Made by a program: the position numbers and the translations under genes
DNA from: Ancylothrix sp. D3o
GTDB lineage: Bacteria; Cyanobacteriota; Cyanobacteriia; Cyanobacteriales; Oscillatoriaceae
Assembly: GCF_025370775.1 (NCBI RefSeq)
Contig: NZ_JAMXEX010000002.1
Location: 683,650-747,649, forward strand
DNA: 64,000 nucleotides
Direction of reading: 5' to 3'
Shown: positions 8,490-16,143 of the stretch, in pieces
Layout of the letters: each line of letters opens with the position of its first letter
Numbering within the stretch: the stretch's first letter is position 1
The notes under the pieces: model-generated
What the model was told of the DNA's origin: nothing
The model's database searches: none
The model's input: only the letters and a program-made list of their open reading frames with translations

Positions 8490-11400
8490 CTAAGCCGTAA
8501 TGCTTCGTGTCACATCATCTTCCACAGACAAAACAAGATTTCCTCGCGTATAATTCGTCACCCCAGTACCCGCAGAAGATGTAAACCCTAAACCCGTCAA
8601 ATTCGCCACCACCGTATCCCCAACATCACCAATAATACTTAAAGTTTTTGGACTAATACCAGACACCAAACTTTGCAGGGAAGCGAAATCTAAAGTCAGC
8701 GTATTATTATTACCAGTGCCGGTTAAATCAATAGCCTCAATTCCCGCAATTTTCGTTCGCAGAGTTGGCAAAGTCAAATCTAAATTCAACCCCGCCCCAT
8801 TCACCATCAAAGTATCATTACCTAAACCGCCATCAATGGCGCGGAAATTAGCATTAGTTATCGTAATAACATCATTGCCGCTACCGCCATAAAGCAGCAC
8901 ATCTGTAAAATTACCATCACTCAGACTATCATTTCCTTGACCTCCAACCAACCCCTCAGAATTAACAACTGCCGTTAAAACTTCAGCAGCGGTTGTGCCT
9001 TCTTGCGTCACAGAAGCGCTAAAATTACCACCAAAAATTACATAAGACCGGCAATTAAAATTATTGCCACTAAACGCACCCACCGTGATATCTGCAAAAC
9101 CATCACCATTCACATCACCCGCTGCTGAAACAGAAAAACCGGCCCGATCATAATTCACCTCGCGGTTAATAGCAAACCCGCCAATTCCTTGCGCCACCTC
9201 GCTTAAATTTACCGCCGTTCCCGCTGCTTTTCCAAACACAACATATGACCGGCCGGTGTACACTTGTTGCGTATCATTTGCATAATCAGCACCCACAATT
9301 AAATCATTTAAACCATCCCCATTCATATCCCCCGCTGAACTAACAGAAATTCCCGAATTAAAAACTCCTGTTTCCCCATTAATTACAAACCCACCATTAC
9401 CCGCAGAAACATCGGCTAAATTAATCGCTGTGCCCGTTGATTTACCAAACACCAAATAACTCTTACCCGCGCCTGTTCCACCACCTCCTGGTGCCCCCAC
9501 AATCACATCAGCAAAACCATCACCATTCACATCACCCACAGCACTTACCGAAGTACCAGCAAGACCAACAGATGCTTCCCCATTAATAGTAAAACCATTG
9601 CCGATTCCCGCCGTAACTTGCGTTAAATTAACAGTATTATTTGTGGTTCCACCAAACACCACATAGGACCGGCCCACACCATTTAGCGCTGCCGGTGCCC
9701 CCACAATAACATCAGCAAAACCATCACCATTCACATCACCCGCAGATGAGACAGAAGTGCCGGTTAAATTCAATTCAACCTCACTATTAATTGCAAAACC
9801 GGCAGTCCCCAAAGCACTTAAATTAATCTCAGTATTTGTTGTTTTTCCATAGACAACATAAGCACGTCCCTCATCATTTGAAATCCCATTATCTACCAAA
9901 CTCGCACCCACAATTAAATCATCTAAACCATCACCATTCACATCGCCTGCATTACTTACAGAATTGCCTGACCTATCATTTGTCTGTTCCCCATTTAAAA
10001 CAAAACCATTGCCTGTTTCCCCAGCAATATCCGCTAAAGAAACCGATGTACCATCCGTTTTACCAAATACAACAAAAGACTGCCCCTCATCTTGAGTATC
10101 AAAATCGGCACGACTAGCACCAACAATCAAATCAGCAAGTCCATCCCCATTCACATCACCGGCGCGGGAAACCGAATTACCTGAATAGTCATAGGTTGCT
10201 TTTCCATTAATTGCAAAACCACCATTTCCCGCAGCAATATTGCTTAAATCTAGCGCCCCTCCATCACTTTTTCCAAACACAACATAAGACCGGCCAGCAT
10301 TTCCACCCCCACGATAAGCACCCACAATAACATCCCCAAAACCATCTCCATTCACATCACCAGCATCGCTGACAGAAAACCCCGCATAACTGGCATTTTC
10401 CCCATTCATTGCAAAACCACTTACCCCCGTAGGCAAGTTTGTTTGATCCGTAATTGTACTTAAATTAATTTGCGATACAACGCTTAAATTCACCGTAATT
10501 GTTCCCGCATCCGTGCCATTATTATTGCTAATTGTGTAATTAATAGCTGCCGGTGCTGTTAAACCAATATTCGGCCTAAAGATGATATTTGTTCCACTTA
10601 AAACAGCCGTTCCATCCGTACTTGAAACCGCTGTAACCGTCGGAGTTGTACCGCCATTTGCATTATCATTATTTAAAACTTGAGTGGCGGTGTCAATCGT
10701 TACGCCAGTTCGCAAGAAAACCGGATTTGTCACCGGAACAGTATCATCATTCGCAATCGGCGGATCAGGAACATCGCTTACATTTATTGTCACAGTTTTC
10801 GGCACAGATAGCTGTTGACTATCCGTTGAATTAACAGTCAGGTTATAGCTATAATTTGGCCCTAAACTTTCGTAATCAATTAAAGAACCTTGATCAACTT
10901 GTAACTGATTGCCAACAATTTTAAACCGGCCTCCCAGCGTATCAGCTAAACTGTAAGTATGCGTATCCCCCGTATCAATATCAACCGTAGTTAAATCACC
11001 GATAACCGTGCCGGTGGGGCTATTTTCTTCCACAGACAAAACTGATGAATTAATAGGCAATATATTAATATCCGTTGGTGCATCATTCACCGGCGCCACC
11101 GTTATAGAAACCGTTGCATCATTAACAGCATAAGCCGTGCCATCAAAAGCATTCCAGCTAAAACTTGTCGCCCCGTTGTAATTTAAATCTGGAGTAAAAG
11201 TAATATTCGCTAAATCAGCCGCAGCAATTTCCTGATTAGCAGTAATGGCTGTGCCATTTAATTTCACAGTACCATTCACCGGCAACGTAGAAATTTTAAT
11301 TTTATTCAGCGGATCATTATCAGCATCACTATAACTCCCCGTAAAATCAGCCACCGTAAACGTAATATCCGCATCTTCATTTCCCGTTTTAGCAATATTC

Positions 11401-13865
11401 GTTAAAGCCGGTGCATCATTAACATTACCAACCGCCAAAGTAAATTCTTGAGTAGCAGTTCCACCCAAATTATCCGTTACTTGAACATTAATCAAAACAT
11501 TTCCCACATCTGCATTAGTAGGAGTTCCAGAAAAGGTACGAGTTGCTGCATCAAAATTTAACCAACTTGGCAACAAATTTCCATCAGCCAAATTCGCCGT
11601 ATAAGTTAAAGCATTACTATCAGGATCGGTAAAAGTATTTTCCGCCAATTGAAACGAAAAAGGCGTATCTTGCGTTGCCGTTTGATTTGTAATAGCCGTG
11701 CCTATGGGCGCCTCATTAACATTATTTACTGCAACTGTCAAGCTTTTATCAAACGTATTCCCAGCCGCATCCGTCACCTGAACAGTAATATTATGGCTTG
11801 AGTTTGTTTCAAAATCTAATAAACTGCCATTTGCCACTTGTAGCTGATTGCCGGCAATCGTAAACCGGCCATCCGCATTATCCAATAACGTAAAAGTTTG
11901 ACTATCTCCCACATCTGGATCGGTTGCCGAAAGCGCACCTACTACAGTACCATTCGCACTATTTTCGTTAACAGTTGTAGTTGTCAAACTAATATCAGTT
12001 GGCGGATTACTAAAAGTCGCTTCATTGACATCATTGAGGGAAATCGTAAAATCTTTATCAAACGTATTTCCCGCCGCATCTGTCACTCGAATCTTAATAT
12101 TTTGCGTGGCTGCCGTTTCAAAATCTAACAAACTTCCATTCGCTACTTTTAGCTGATTATTCTCAATAACAAACCGGCCCCCTGCATTATCAATTAACGC
12201 AAAAGTATGAGTGTCTGTCGCATCCGCATCCACCGCCGAAAAATCACCAATTAGAGCACCATTGGCGCTATTTTCATTTACTGCGCTTGCGCTTAAAACA
12301 ATATCCGTCGGCGCACTACCGGCATTCGTTTCATTAACATCACTTAGGGAAATTGTCAAGTTTTTAGTAAATACATTTCCCGCCGAATCTTTAACCTGAA
12401 TACTGATATCATATTTCGGCGTTGTTTCAAAATCTAACAAAGTTCCATTGGCAACTTTTAGCTGATTATCTTCTAGCACAAACCGGCCACCGGCATTATC
12501 CAACAAAGTGTAAGTATGCGTATCTCCGACATCAGGATCAATTGTTGAAAATGTACCGATTAAAGTGCCGATAGCAGAATTTTCGGCGATATTACTATTC
12601 GATAAAACAACATCTGCCGGTGTGCTATTACTCGGAGTTGGCGTTGGTTCAGGACTTGGACTTGGACTTGGATCTGGATTAGGACTTGGACTAGGATTAG
12701 GACTAGGATTAGGACTAGGATTAGGACTAGGATTAGGACTAGGATTAGGACTAGGATTAGGACTTGGACTTGGACTTGGGAAAAACCCACCACCACCACC
12801 ACCCGAACTTGGAGGAGTTGGAGTGGGAGTTGCACTCGCAGCAACCCGAAAATCATTAATATTTAAACTAGCACTACTAACGCCGCGCAAAATTGCTAAA
12901 TAGTGACCATTAATTGTTTCTTGAATAATTGTATGACCGGCCAGTTCATTTACTCCCTCAATAAATCTCAATTGGCTAAAAGTCAAACCGCCAATTAACT
13001 CAATAATATCCTGACCTTTTGTAAAATCGGTAATAAAATCTGCATCAGTTACAGCCACACCGCCGGTAGTCACACCCGCATTACGGATACCAATTACAAC
13101 AGTGTCACTTCCTTCGCCCGTCGTAATATAATCAGTACCTAAATCACCCGCCAGTCGGTCATCCCCCCGATCTCCTGAAAGCACATCATTACCGACACCA
13201 CCAGAAACAACATCCCCACCTTGTCCACCACTACAAGTATCGTTCCCCTCATTGCCAAAAATTAAATCATTACCAGCATTCCCGAAGATACCATCATCGC
13301 CGGTTCTGCCATAGAGTTGATCATTACCATCATTTAAAGCAATTGCCGGTTCATTTTGACCGCCCAAAATTGTATCATTACCGCGATCACCAAATAAAAT
13401 ATCCTCCCCCAAATCACCGGCAATCCAATCATCACCACTACCGCCATTCACAATATCATTATCAGCACCGGCACTTATCGTATCTTCACTTTCATTGCCA
13501 TTAATAATATCATTGCCGCTATTTCCCCAAATATAATCACGTCCTGTCGAGTCGCTTTTGCCATCTTCACTGCATCCGCCCACCAGCGTATCATTGCCGA
13601 CATCTCCGATCACCGTATCATTTCCTAATTCCCCAAACCCAACATCATCGCCGACGCCGCCTCGGACTAAATCATTACCTTGTCCACCCCGAACAATATC
13701 ATTACCCTCTCCACCATCTACCACATCATCGCCAATATTGCCGGCGGCAAAATCATCACCCTGCATAGCATCTACAATATCATTTCCGTCCAAAGCCAGA
13801 ATAATATCGTTTTCAATTGTTCCTTGAATTAAATCTTCTCCTAGTGATCCGTAAATTGTCGGCAT
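8490..13865 (-). CDS. Large secreted RTX / cadherin-like / FG-GAP repeat protein
   Basis: This 1791-residue protein has four zones. Residues about 1-255 are hemolysin-type calcium-binding nonapeptides (GGxGNDxxx), capped by a segment with ITDFTKGQDIIELIGGLTF. About 350-415 is a Pro/Ser/Gly linker with six PNPS units. About 416-1095 holds cadherin-like repeats with AENSA/NENSANG, GRFxxxxNQLxVANG and LDFET motifs, plus an Ig-like He_PIG repeat (LPSWLNFDAATRTFSGTP). About 1130-1640 holds seven FG-GAP repeats with SVSxAGDVNGDGxxDxIVGA and YVVFGK, like integrin-alpha propeller blades that bind calcium in DxNxDGxxD. A second short RTX cluster lies near the C-terminus. There is no signal peptide, so type I export is likely. 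The T1SS genes are not in the window. A surface or matrix adhesive role is inferred. Confidence 0.88.
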   Translation of the reverse strand: MPTIYGSLGEDLIQGTIENDIILALDGNDIVDAMQGDDFAAGNIGDDVVDGGEGNDIVRGGQGNDLVRGGVGDDVGFGELGNDTVIGDVGNDTLVGGCSEDGKSDSTGRDYIWGNSGNDIINGNESEDTISAGADNDIVNGGSGDDWIAGDLGEDILFGDRGNDTILGGQNEPAIALNDGNDQLYGRTGDDGIFGNAGNDLIFGNEGNDTCSGGQGGDVVSGGVGNDVLSGDRGDDRLAGDLGTDYITTGEGSDTVVIGIRNAGVTTGGVAVTDADFITDFTKGQDIIELIGGLTFSQLRFIEGVNELAGHTIIQETINGHYLAILRGVSSASLNINDFRVAASATPTPTPPSSGGGGGGFFPSPSPSPNPSPNPSPNPSPNPSPNPSPNPSPSPNPDPSPSPSPEPTPTPSNSTPADVVLSNSNIAENSAIGTLIGTFSTIDPDVGDTHTYTLLDNAGGRFVLEDNQLKVANGTLLDFETTPKYDISIQVKDSAGNVFTKNLTISLSDVNETNAGSAPTDIVLSASAVNENSANGALIGDFSAVDADATDTHTFALIDNAGGRFVIENNQLKVANGSLLDFETAATQNIKIRVTDAAGNTFDKDFTISLNDVNEATFSNPPTDISLTTTTVNENSANGTVVGALSATDPDVGDSQTFTLLDNADGRFTIAGNQLQVANGSLLDFETNSSHNITVQVTDAAGNTFDKSLTVAVNNVNEAPIGTAITNQTATQDTPFSFQLAENTFTDPDSNALTYTANLADGNLLPSWLNFDAATRTFSGTPTNADVGNVLINVQVTDNLGGTATQEFTLAVGNVNDAPALTNIAKTGNEDADITFTVADFTGSYSDADNDPLNKIKISTLPVNGTVKLNGTAITANQEIAAADLANITFTPDLNYNGATSFSWNAFDGTAYAVNDATVSITVAPVNDAPTDINILPINSSVLSVEENSPTGTVIGDLTTVDIDTGDTHTYSLADTLGGRFKIVGNQLQVDQGSLIDYESLGPNYSYNLTVNSTDSQQLSVPKTVTINVSDVPDPPIANDDTVPVTNPVFLRTGVTIDTATQVLNNDNANGGTTPTVTAVSSTDGTAVLSGTNIIFRPNIGLTAPAAINYTISNNNGTDAGTITVNLSVVSQINLSTITDQTNLPTGVSGFAMNGENASYAGFSVSDAGDVNGDGFGDVIVGAYRGGGNAGRSYVVFGKSDGGALDLSNIAAGNGGFAINGKATYDYSGNSVSRAGDVNGDGLADLIVGASRADFDTQDEGQSFVVFGKTDGTSVSLADIAGETGNGFVLNGEQTNDRSGNSVSNAGDVNGDGLDDLIVGASLVDNGISNDEGRAYVVYGKTTNTEINLSALGTAGFAINSEVELNLTGTSVSSAGDVNGDGFADVIVGAPAALNGVGRSYVVFGGTTNNTVNLTQVTAGIGNGFTINGEASVGLAGTSVSAVGDVNGDGFADVIVGAPGGGGTGAGKSYLVFGKSTGTAINLADVSAGNGGFVINGETGVFNSGISVSSAGDMNGDGLNDLIVGADYANDTQQVYTGRSYVVFGKAAGTAVNLSEVAQGIGGFAINREVNYDRAGFSVSAAGDVNGDGFADITVGAFSGNNFNCRSYVIFGGNFSASVTQEGTTAAEVLTAVVNSEGLVGGQGNDSLSDGNFTDVLLYGGSGNDVITITNANFRAIDGGLGNDTLMVNGAGLNLDLTLPTLRTKIAGIEAIDLTGTGNNNTLTLDFASLQSLVSGISPKTLSIIGDVGDTVVANLTGLGFTSSAGTGVTNYTRGNLVLSVEDDVTRSITA
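12672..12772. repeat. 12-bp minisatellite encoding the PNPS linker
   Basis: A tandem 12-base unit, GGATTAGGACTA on the plus strand, is repeated about six times with degenerate flanks. Read on the minus strand it encodes PNPS repeats in the RTX protein linker. Because the unit is a multiple of three, slippage would change linker length without breaking the frame. The opposite strand encodes a Leu-Gly repeat frame that I regard as an artefact. Confidence 0.85.
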
Positions 13866-14285
13866 AATTGTTTTTCCTGATAAAAAGTGAAAGTTTTGTT
13901 CTTAGCAACGGTAAATATACGGAAATTTCAAAAATCAACCCGCCTGGTAATATTATTGGTTGACTTTAAAGATTTACTCTCAGTCTATACTGAGAATAAA
14001 AGTCTTTCAACTTTCCGGAATTGTTCCCCAAATCCCCGAAAATGTTATCATTTTTGCTTAGGAAACTTTCCTGCCCCTTGATAAAATCGCTCAACCAAAT
14101 TTTTCTCTATCTAAAGAATGATGTTTGCCGGTGCTGTTGAACTCCTTTGAAAAATTTTGCCACCCTAAAAAGCTGTTCCTCACCAACTCAGTTTAAAAGT
14201 TTCACTTTTTGACAACTACTTAAAATTAGAAATTTACCTCTAAAAAAAGGCATTTTCTCTTGCAATATTAAAGTTAAAAGTTAAA
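13866..14285. other. Intergenic region upstream of the RTX gene
   Basis: 420 bases with no protein-like frame. It should hold the leftward promoter of the RTX gene and the 3' end of the RHH-like transcript. A 64-codon frame at 13887-14081 has poor composition and was not accepted. No repeats or RNA genes were recognised. Confidence 0.4.
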
Positions 14286-14522
14286 TTACGGGCCGGTAGA
14301 CTCATCTGGGGGGGCCGGTGGTAGAAGTTCTCGTTTAACCGCTTCTGTTAAGATGCGGCGCATCCATCCACTTGCTTGAGGATGCCCTTTAATAGCCCTA
14401 TAAATTTCCTCTGAAACGCGAACGCTGACTCGATAATCCAAAGGCGCATTGTCTTCGCTTCCCTGACGTTTAAATTGCGTTTCAACGAATTCTTTTGTAA
14501 TTTTTGGGTTAGGATTCGACAT
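14286..14522 (-). CDS. Small RHH-like putative DNA-binding protein, copy 1
   Basis: Start chosen at 14522 (MSNPNPKITKEF) rather than the longer frame at 14579, because the paralogue at 15063 aligns from exactly this methionine. The result is 78 residues. The pattern is a basic N-terminal tail, a beta-like segment DYRVSVRVSEEIYRAI and helix WMRRILTEAVKREL. This resembles ribbon-helix-helix (CopG/Arc) proteins, although I cannot assign a named family. RHH proteins commonly act as dimeric autoregulators or as antitoxins. It lies head-to-head with a decayed copy of the start of the neighbouring SAP-like gene, indicating a duplicated two-gene unit. Function is inferred from shape only. Confidence 0.6.
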   Translation of the reverse strand: MSNPNPKITKEFVETQFKRQGSEDNAPLDYRVSVRVSEEIYRAIKGHPQASGWMRRILTEAVKRELLPPAPPDESTGP

Positions 14523-14598
14523 TTGGCAAGAGTAATTGTTGTGCGTGTGTATTTCTATTATATCGCTGAATAACCGCAAAAAATTTTCAAAGAATAAC

Positions 14599-14627
14599 TT
14601 GACATTCCTTGTCCGACAGGGTATGAT
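14599..14627 (+). promoter_or_regulatory. Sigma-70-type promoter, upstream copy
   Basis: TTGACA (14599-14604) is followed after exactly 17 bases by TATGAT (14622-14627) on the plus strand. It points at the relic ORF at 14708 and away from the RHH-like gene. It is the counterpart of the promoter at 15142, and the bases between the boxes are also similar in both (CCTTG and ACAGGG). Confidence 0.65.
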
Positions 14628-14641
14628 AAAAAAAACACTGA

Positions 14642-14680
14642 GCAGTGAGCGCCACGTTTTGCAAAACTAACACCCACTGC
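14642..14680. repeat. Leader inverted repeat, copy 1
   Basis: Arms GCAGTG (14642-14647) and CACTGC (14675-14680) are separated by 27 bases, just downstream of the -10 box. The equivalent place in the second copy (15183-15224) also has paired arms sharing GCAGT/ACTGC but differing in flanking pairs. Confidence 0.5.
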
Positions 14681-14707
14681 CCTAACAAACACAAAAGTAA
14701 ATTAATT

Positions 14708-14797
14708 ATGGCATATTCAATTCTGTACAACTACAGCCGCTTTATATCTTCAAAGCCTTACACCAGCACGATGCAAACACAAACGCCCGCGATTTAA
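14708..14797 (+). pseudogene. Decayed fragment of the SAP-like gene start
   Basis: These bases align with the first 90 or so of the gene at 15251: ATG.CA.ATTCAA, then ACTACAGCCG, then ATCTTCAAAGCCT.ACACC, with substitutions and frame changes. The frame now ends after 29 codons at TAA 14797. It is preceded by its own promoter and inverted repeat, matching the intact copy. It is therefore the remnant of a duplication covering the divergent promoter region and part of both genes. Confidence 0.7.
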
Positions 14798-14829
14798 GTG
14801 ATGACACCGGCTTATCTGCATAAAATCAA

Positions 14830-15063
14830 TTAGGATGCGCTAGTTTCATCTGTGGGTGCCGGTATCAGTTCCCGTCTAGCAGCTTCTGTTAACACGCGAC
14901 GCATCCATGCTGTTCCTTTGGGATGCTGTTTAATTGCATGGTAAACATCGTTAGGTACTTTCACACTCAACGACTTTGGACATAAAGGTTCACCACCTCC
15001 TTCCTGACGCTCAAATTGCTTCTCTAAAAATCCAGGCGTAATTTTTGGGGACGGATTAGGCAT
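14830..15063 (-). CDS. Small RHH-like putative DNA-binding protein, copy 2
   Basis: Start chosen at 15063 (MPNPSPKITPGF) because it aligns with the paralogue at 14522; the longest frame reaches 15090. It is 77 residues and clearly homologous to copy 1: shared PNPxPKIT, F(L/V)ExQF(E/K)RQ, SV(K/R)V, YxAIKxHP, WMRR(V/I)LTEA and REL. The predicted fold is a ribbon-helix-helix dimer, by eye only. It is divergent from the intact SAP-like gene at 15251 with a 187-base gap containing a promoter and an inverted repeat that could be its operator. The divergent pairing of a small putative regulator with a larger basic protein resembles autoregulated defence or toxin-antitoxin units, but nothing here proves that. 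Confidence 0.62.
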   Translation of the reverse strand: MPNPSPKITPGFLEKQFERQEGGGEPLCPKSLSVKVPNDVYHAIKQHPKGTAWMRRVLTEAARRELIPAPTDETSAS

Positions 15064-15141
15064 TGCTTTACACTTAAAATTTTGTCTCAATTTTAGTCTT
15101 AATTATAGCCTGAATTCAGGTAAAAATTTTTGACAAATCTC

Positions 15142-15171
15142 TTGACTTATCCTTGAATACAGGGTTAGAAT
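15142..15171 (+). promoter_or_regulatory. Sigma-70-type promoter of the SAP-like gene
   Basis: TTGACT (15142-15147), 18-base spacer, TAGAAT (15166-15171) on the plus strand, about 80 bases upstream of the ATG at 15251. It aligns with the promoter at 14599. Confidence 0.6.
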
Positions 15172-15182
15172 AAAAACATAAA

Positions 15183-15224
15183 CAAAGCAGTCACCAAAGT
15201 TTAAAACCGTAGTGTACTGCTTTG
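15183..15224. repeat. Leader inverted repeat, copy 2
   Basis: Perfect 9-base arms CAAAGCAGT (15183-15191) and ACTGCTTTG (15216-15224) with a 24-base spacer lie between the -10 box and the start codon. It could be an operator for a dimeric regulator or an RNA hairpin in the 5' leader. Confidence 0.6.
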
Positions 15225-15250
15225 ACCAAAAATAAAACATAAGTAAAATT

Positions 15251-16072
15251 ATGACACATTCAAGCCAACAAGACTACAGCCGTGAATATCTTCAAAGCCT
15301 AACACCGGCCACCTGTAAACAAATCGCTCGCAGTATGGGTTTAAAACCCCGCTACCACAAACGCCGTGTAGTAGCTCAAATCCTTAACCAGCAAGTATTT
15401 CAAAGAGTTGAAAGAGAAACTCGTCAACTACTCAAAGCAAACGACCTAGAAACAATTATTGAAAACCGCTGGATCACCATCCAAACCAGAGACGGACGCA
15501 CGATCAGCACAAGCCCTTATTGGGGAAAAATAGGCTATGACGTCTGTAAATGGCTAGAAGGAGAAAACGACCTGCGCCGGCCCATCTTAGAACCAACCCC
15601 AACCCCACAACCCACACAAACCCGACAAATTAAGCTGCAAAACGGCGTAATTGAGAGTGGAAAAATTGGCTGGTATGTACCAAATGCAGCCGGTTTAATT
15701 CAATCGCTACAAAATCCTGACTGGGAACTCATCGAAATTCGCGTCACCACCGGCACTCGAAAAGTGTACCATCGCGGCCACCACATTTTAACAGAACCGA
15801 CCTATAGAGCTTTCGCCATCTATCAAAGCAAAACCCAACGAAGAAAAGACGGCAAACCCCGCCGGTGGGCCAAACGCATCTCTATGAAAACCTGGGAGAT
15901 GTTTGAAATTCTTACCCCCCAAAACATTCTCCCCCTGTCAGAGAAAACGTTAAACTTAGCAAACGAAAAAGTCCTCTGGCAAAAAACCAATTTCACAGAA
16001 CCGGCCACTTTAAAAGAGTTAACCATGATTGGGGCCGGTGATGAAACAGAAAATTATCAACTTTATTTTTGA
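15251..16072 (+). CDS. Unknown basic protein with SAP-like N-terminus
   Basis: This 273-residue protein is not recognised as a named family. Residues about 10-50 (YLQSLTPATCKQIARSMGL and KRRVVAQILNQ) have the helix-loop-helix look of SAP/LEM-type DNA-binding motifs. The middle has WITIQTRDGRTISTSPYWG, then a proline-threonine linker. The C-terminal half has GVIESGKIGWYVPNAAGLI, a strongly basic stretch (SKTQRRKDGKPRRWAKR) and WEMFEILTP. The gene is rightward from a good promoter and divergent from an RHH-like gene. A decayed copy of its start lies 540 bases upstream. No signal peptide or membrane segment is visible, so it is likely cytoplasmic and possibly nucleic-acid-binding. Function not assigned. 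Confidence 0.65.
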   Translation: MTHSSQQDYSREYLQSLTPATCKQIARSMGLKPRYHKRRVVAQILNQQVFQRVERETRQLLKANDLETIIENRWITIQTRDGRTISTSPYWGKIGYDVCKWLEGENDLRRPILEPTPTPQPTQTRQIKLQNGVIESGKIGWYVPNAAGLIQSLQNPDWELIEIRVTTGTRKVYHRGHHILTEPTYRAFAIYQSKTQRRKDGKPRRWAKRISMKTWEMFEILTPQNILPLSEKTLNLANEKVLWQKTNFTEPATLKELTMIGAGDETENYQLYF

Positions 16073-16073
16073 A

Positions 16074-16118
16074 CTTATGCAAAAACAAAAAAACCGGGAT
16101 AAACCGGCTTTTCATAAG
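16074..16118. terminator. Possible bidirectional terminator between convergent genes
   Basis: Arms CTTATG (16074-16079) and CATAAG (16113-16118) extend inward through A/T pairs and two CCGG words. It lies between the convergent SAP-like gene and ndhD. The pairing is imperfect. Confidence 0.35.
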
Positions 16119-16143
16119 AGTATCCCTGTCTGTTGGTTTTGGT

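Noticed and set aside
12565..12903. Plus-strand frame encoding long Leu-Gly repeats
   Set aside because: It is the exact complement of the PNPS minisatellite in the RTX gene; composition reflects the repeat, and no start signal or homologous function is evident.
13887..14081. 64-codon plus-strand frame upstream of the RTX gene
   Set aside because: No ribosome-binding site, composition like random translated intergenic DNA.
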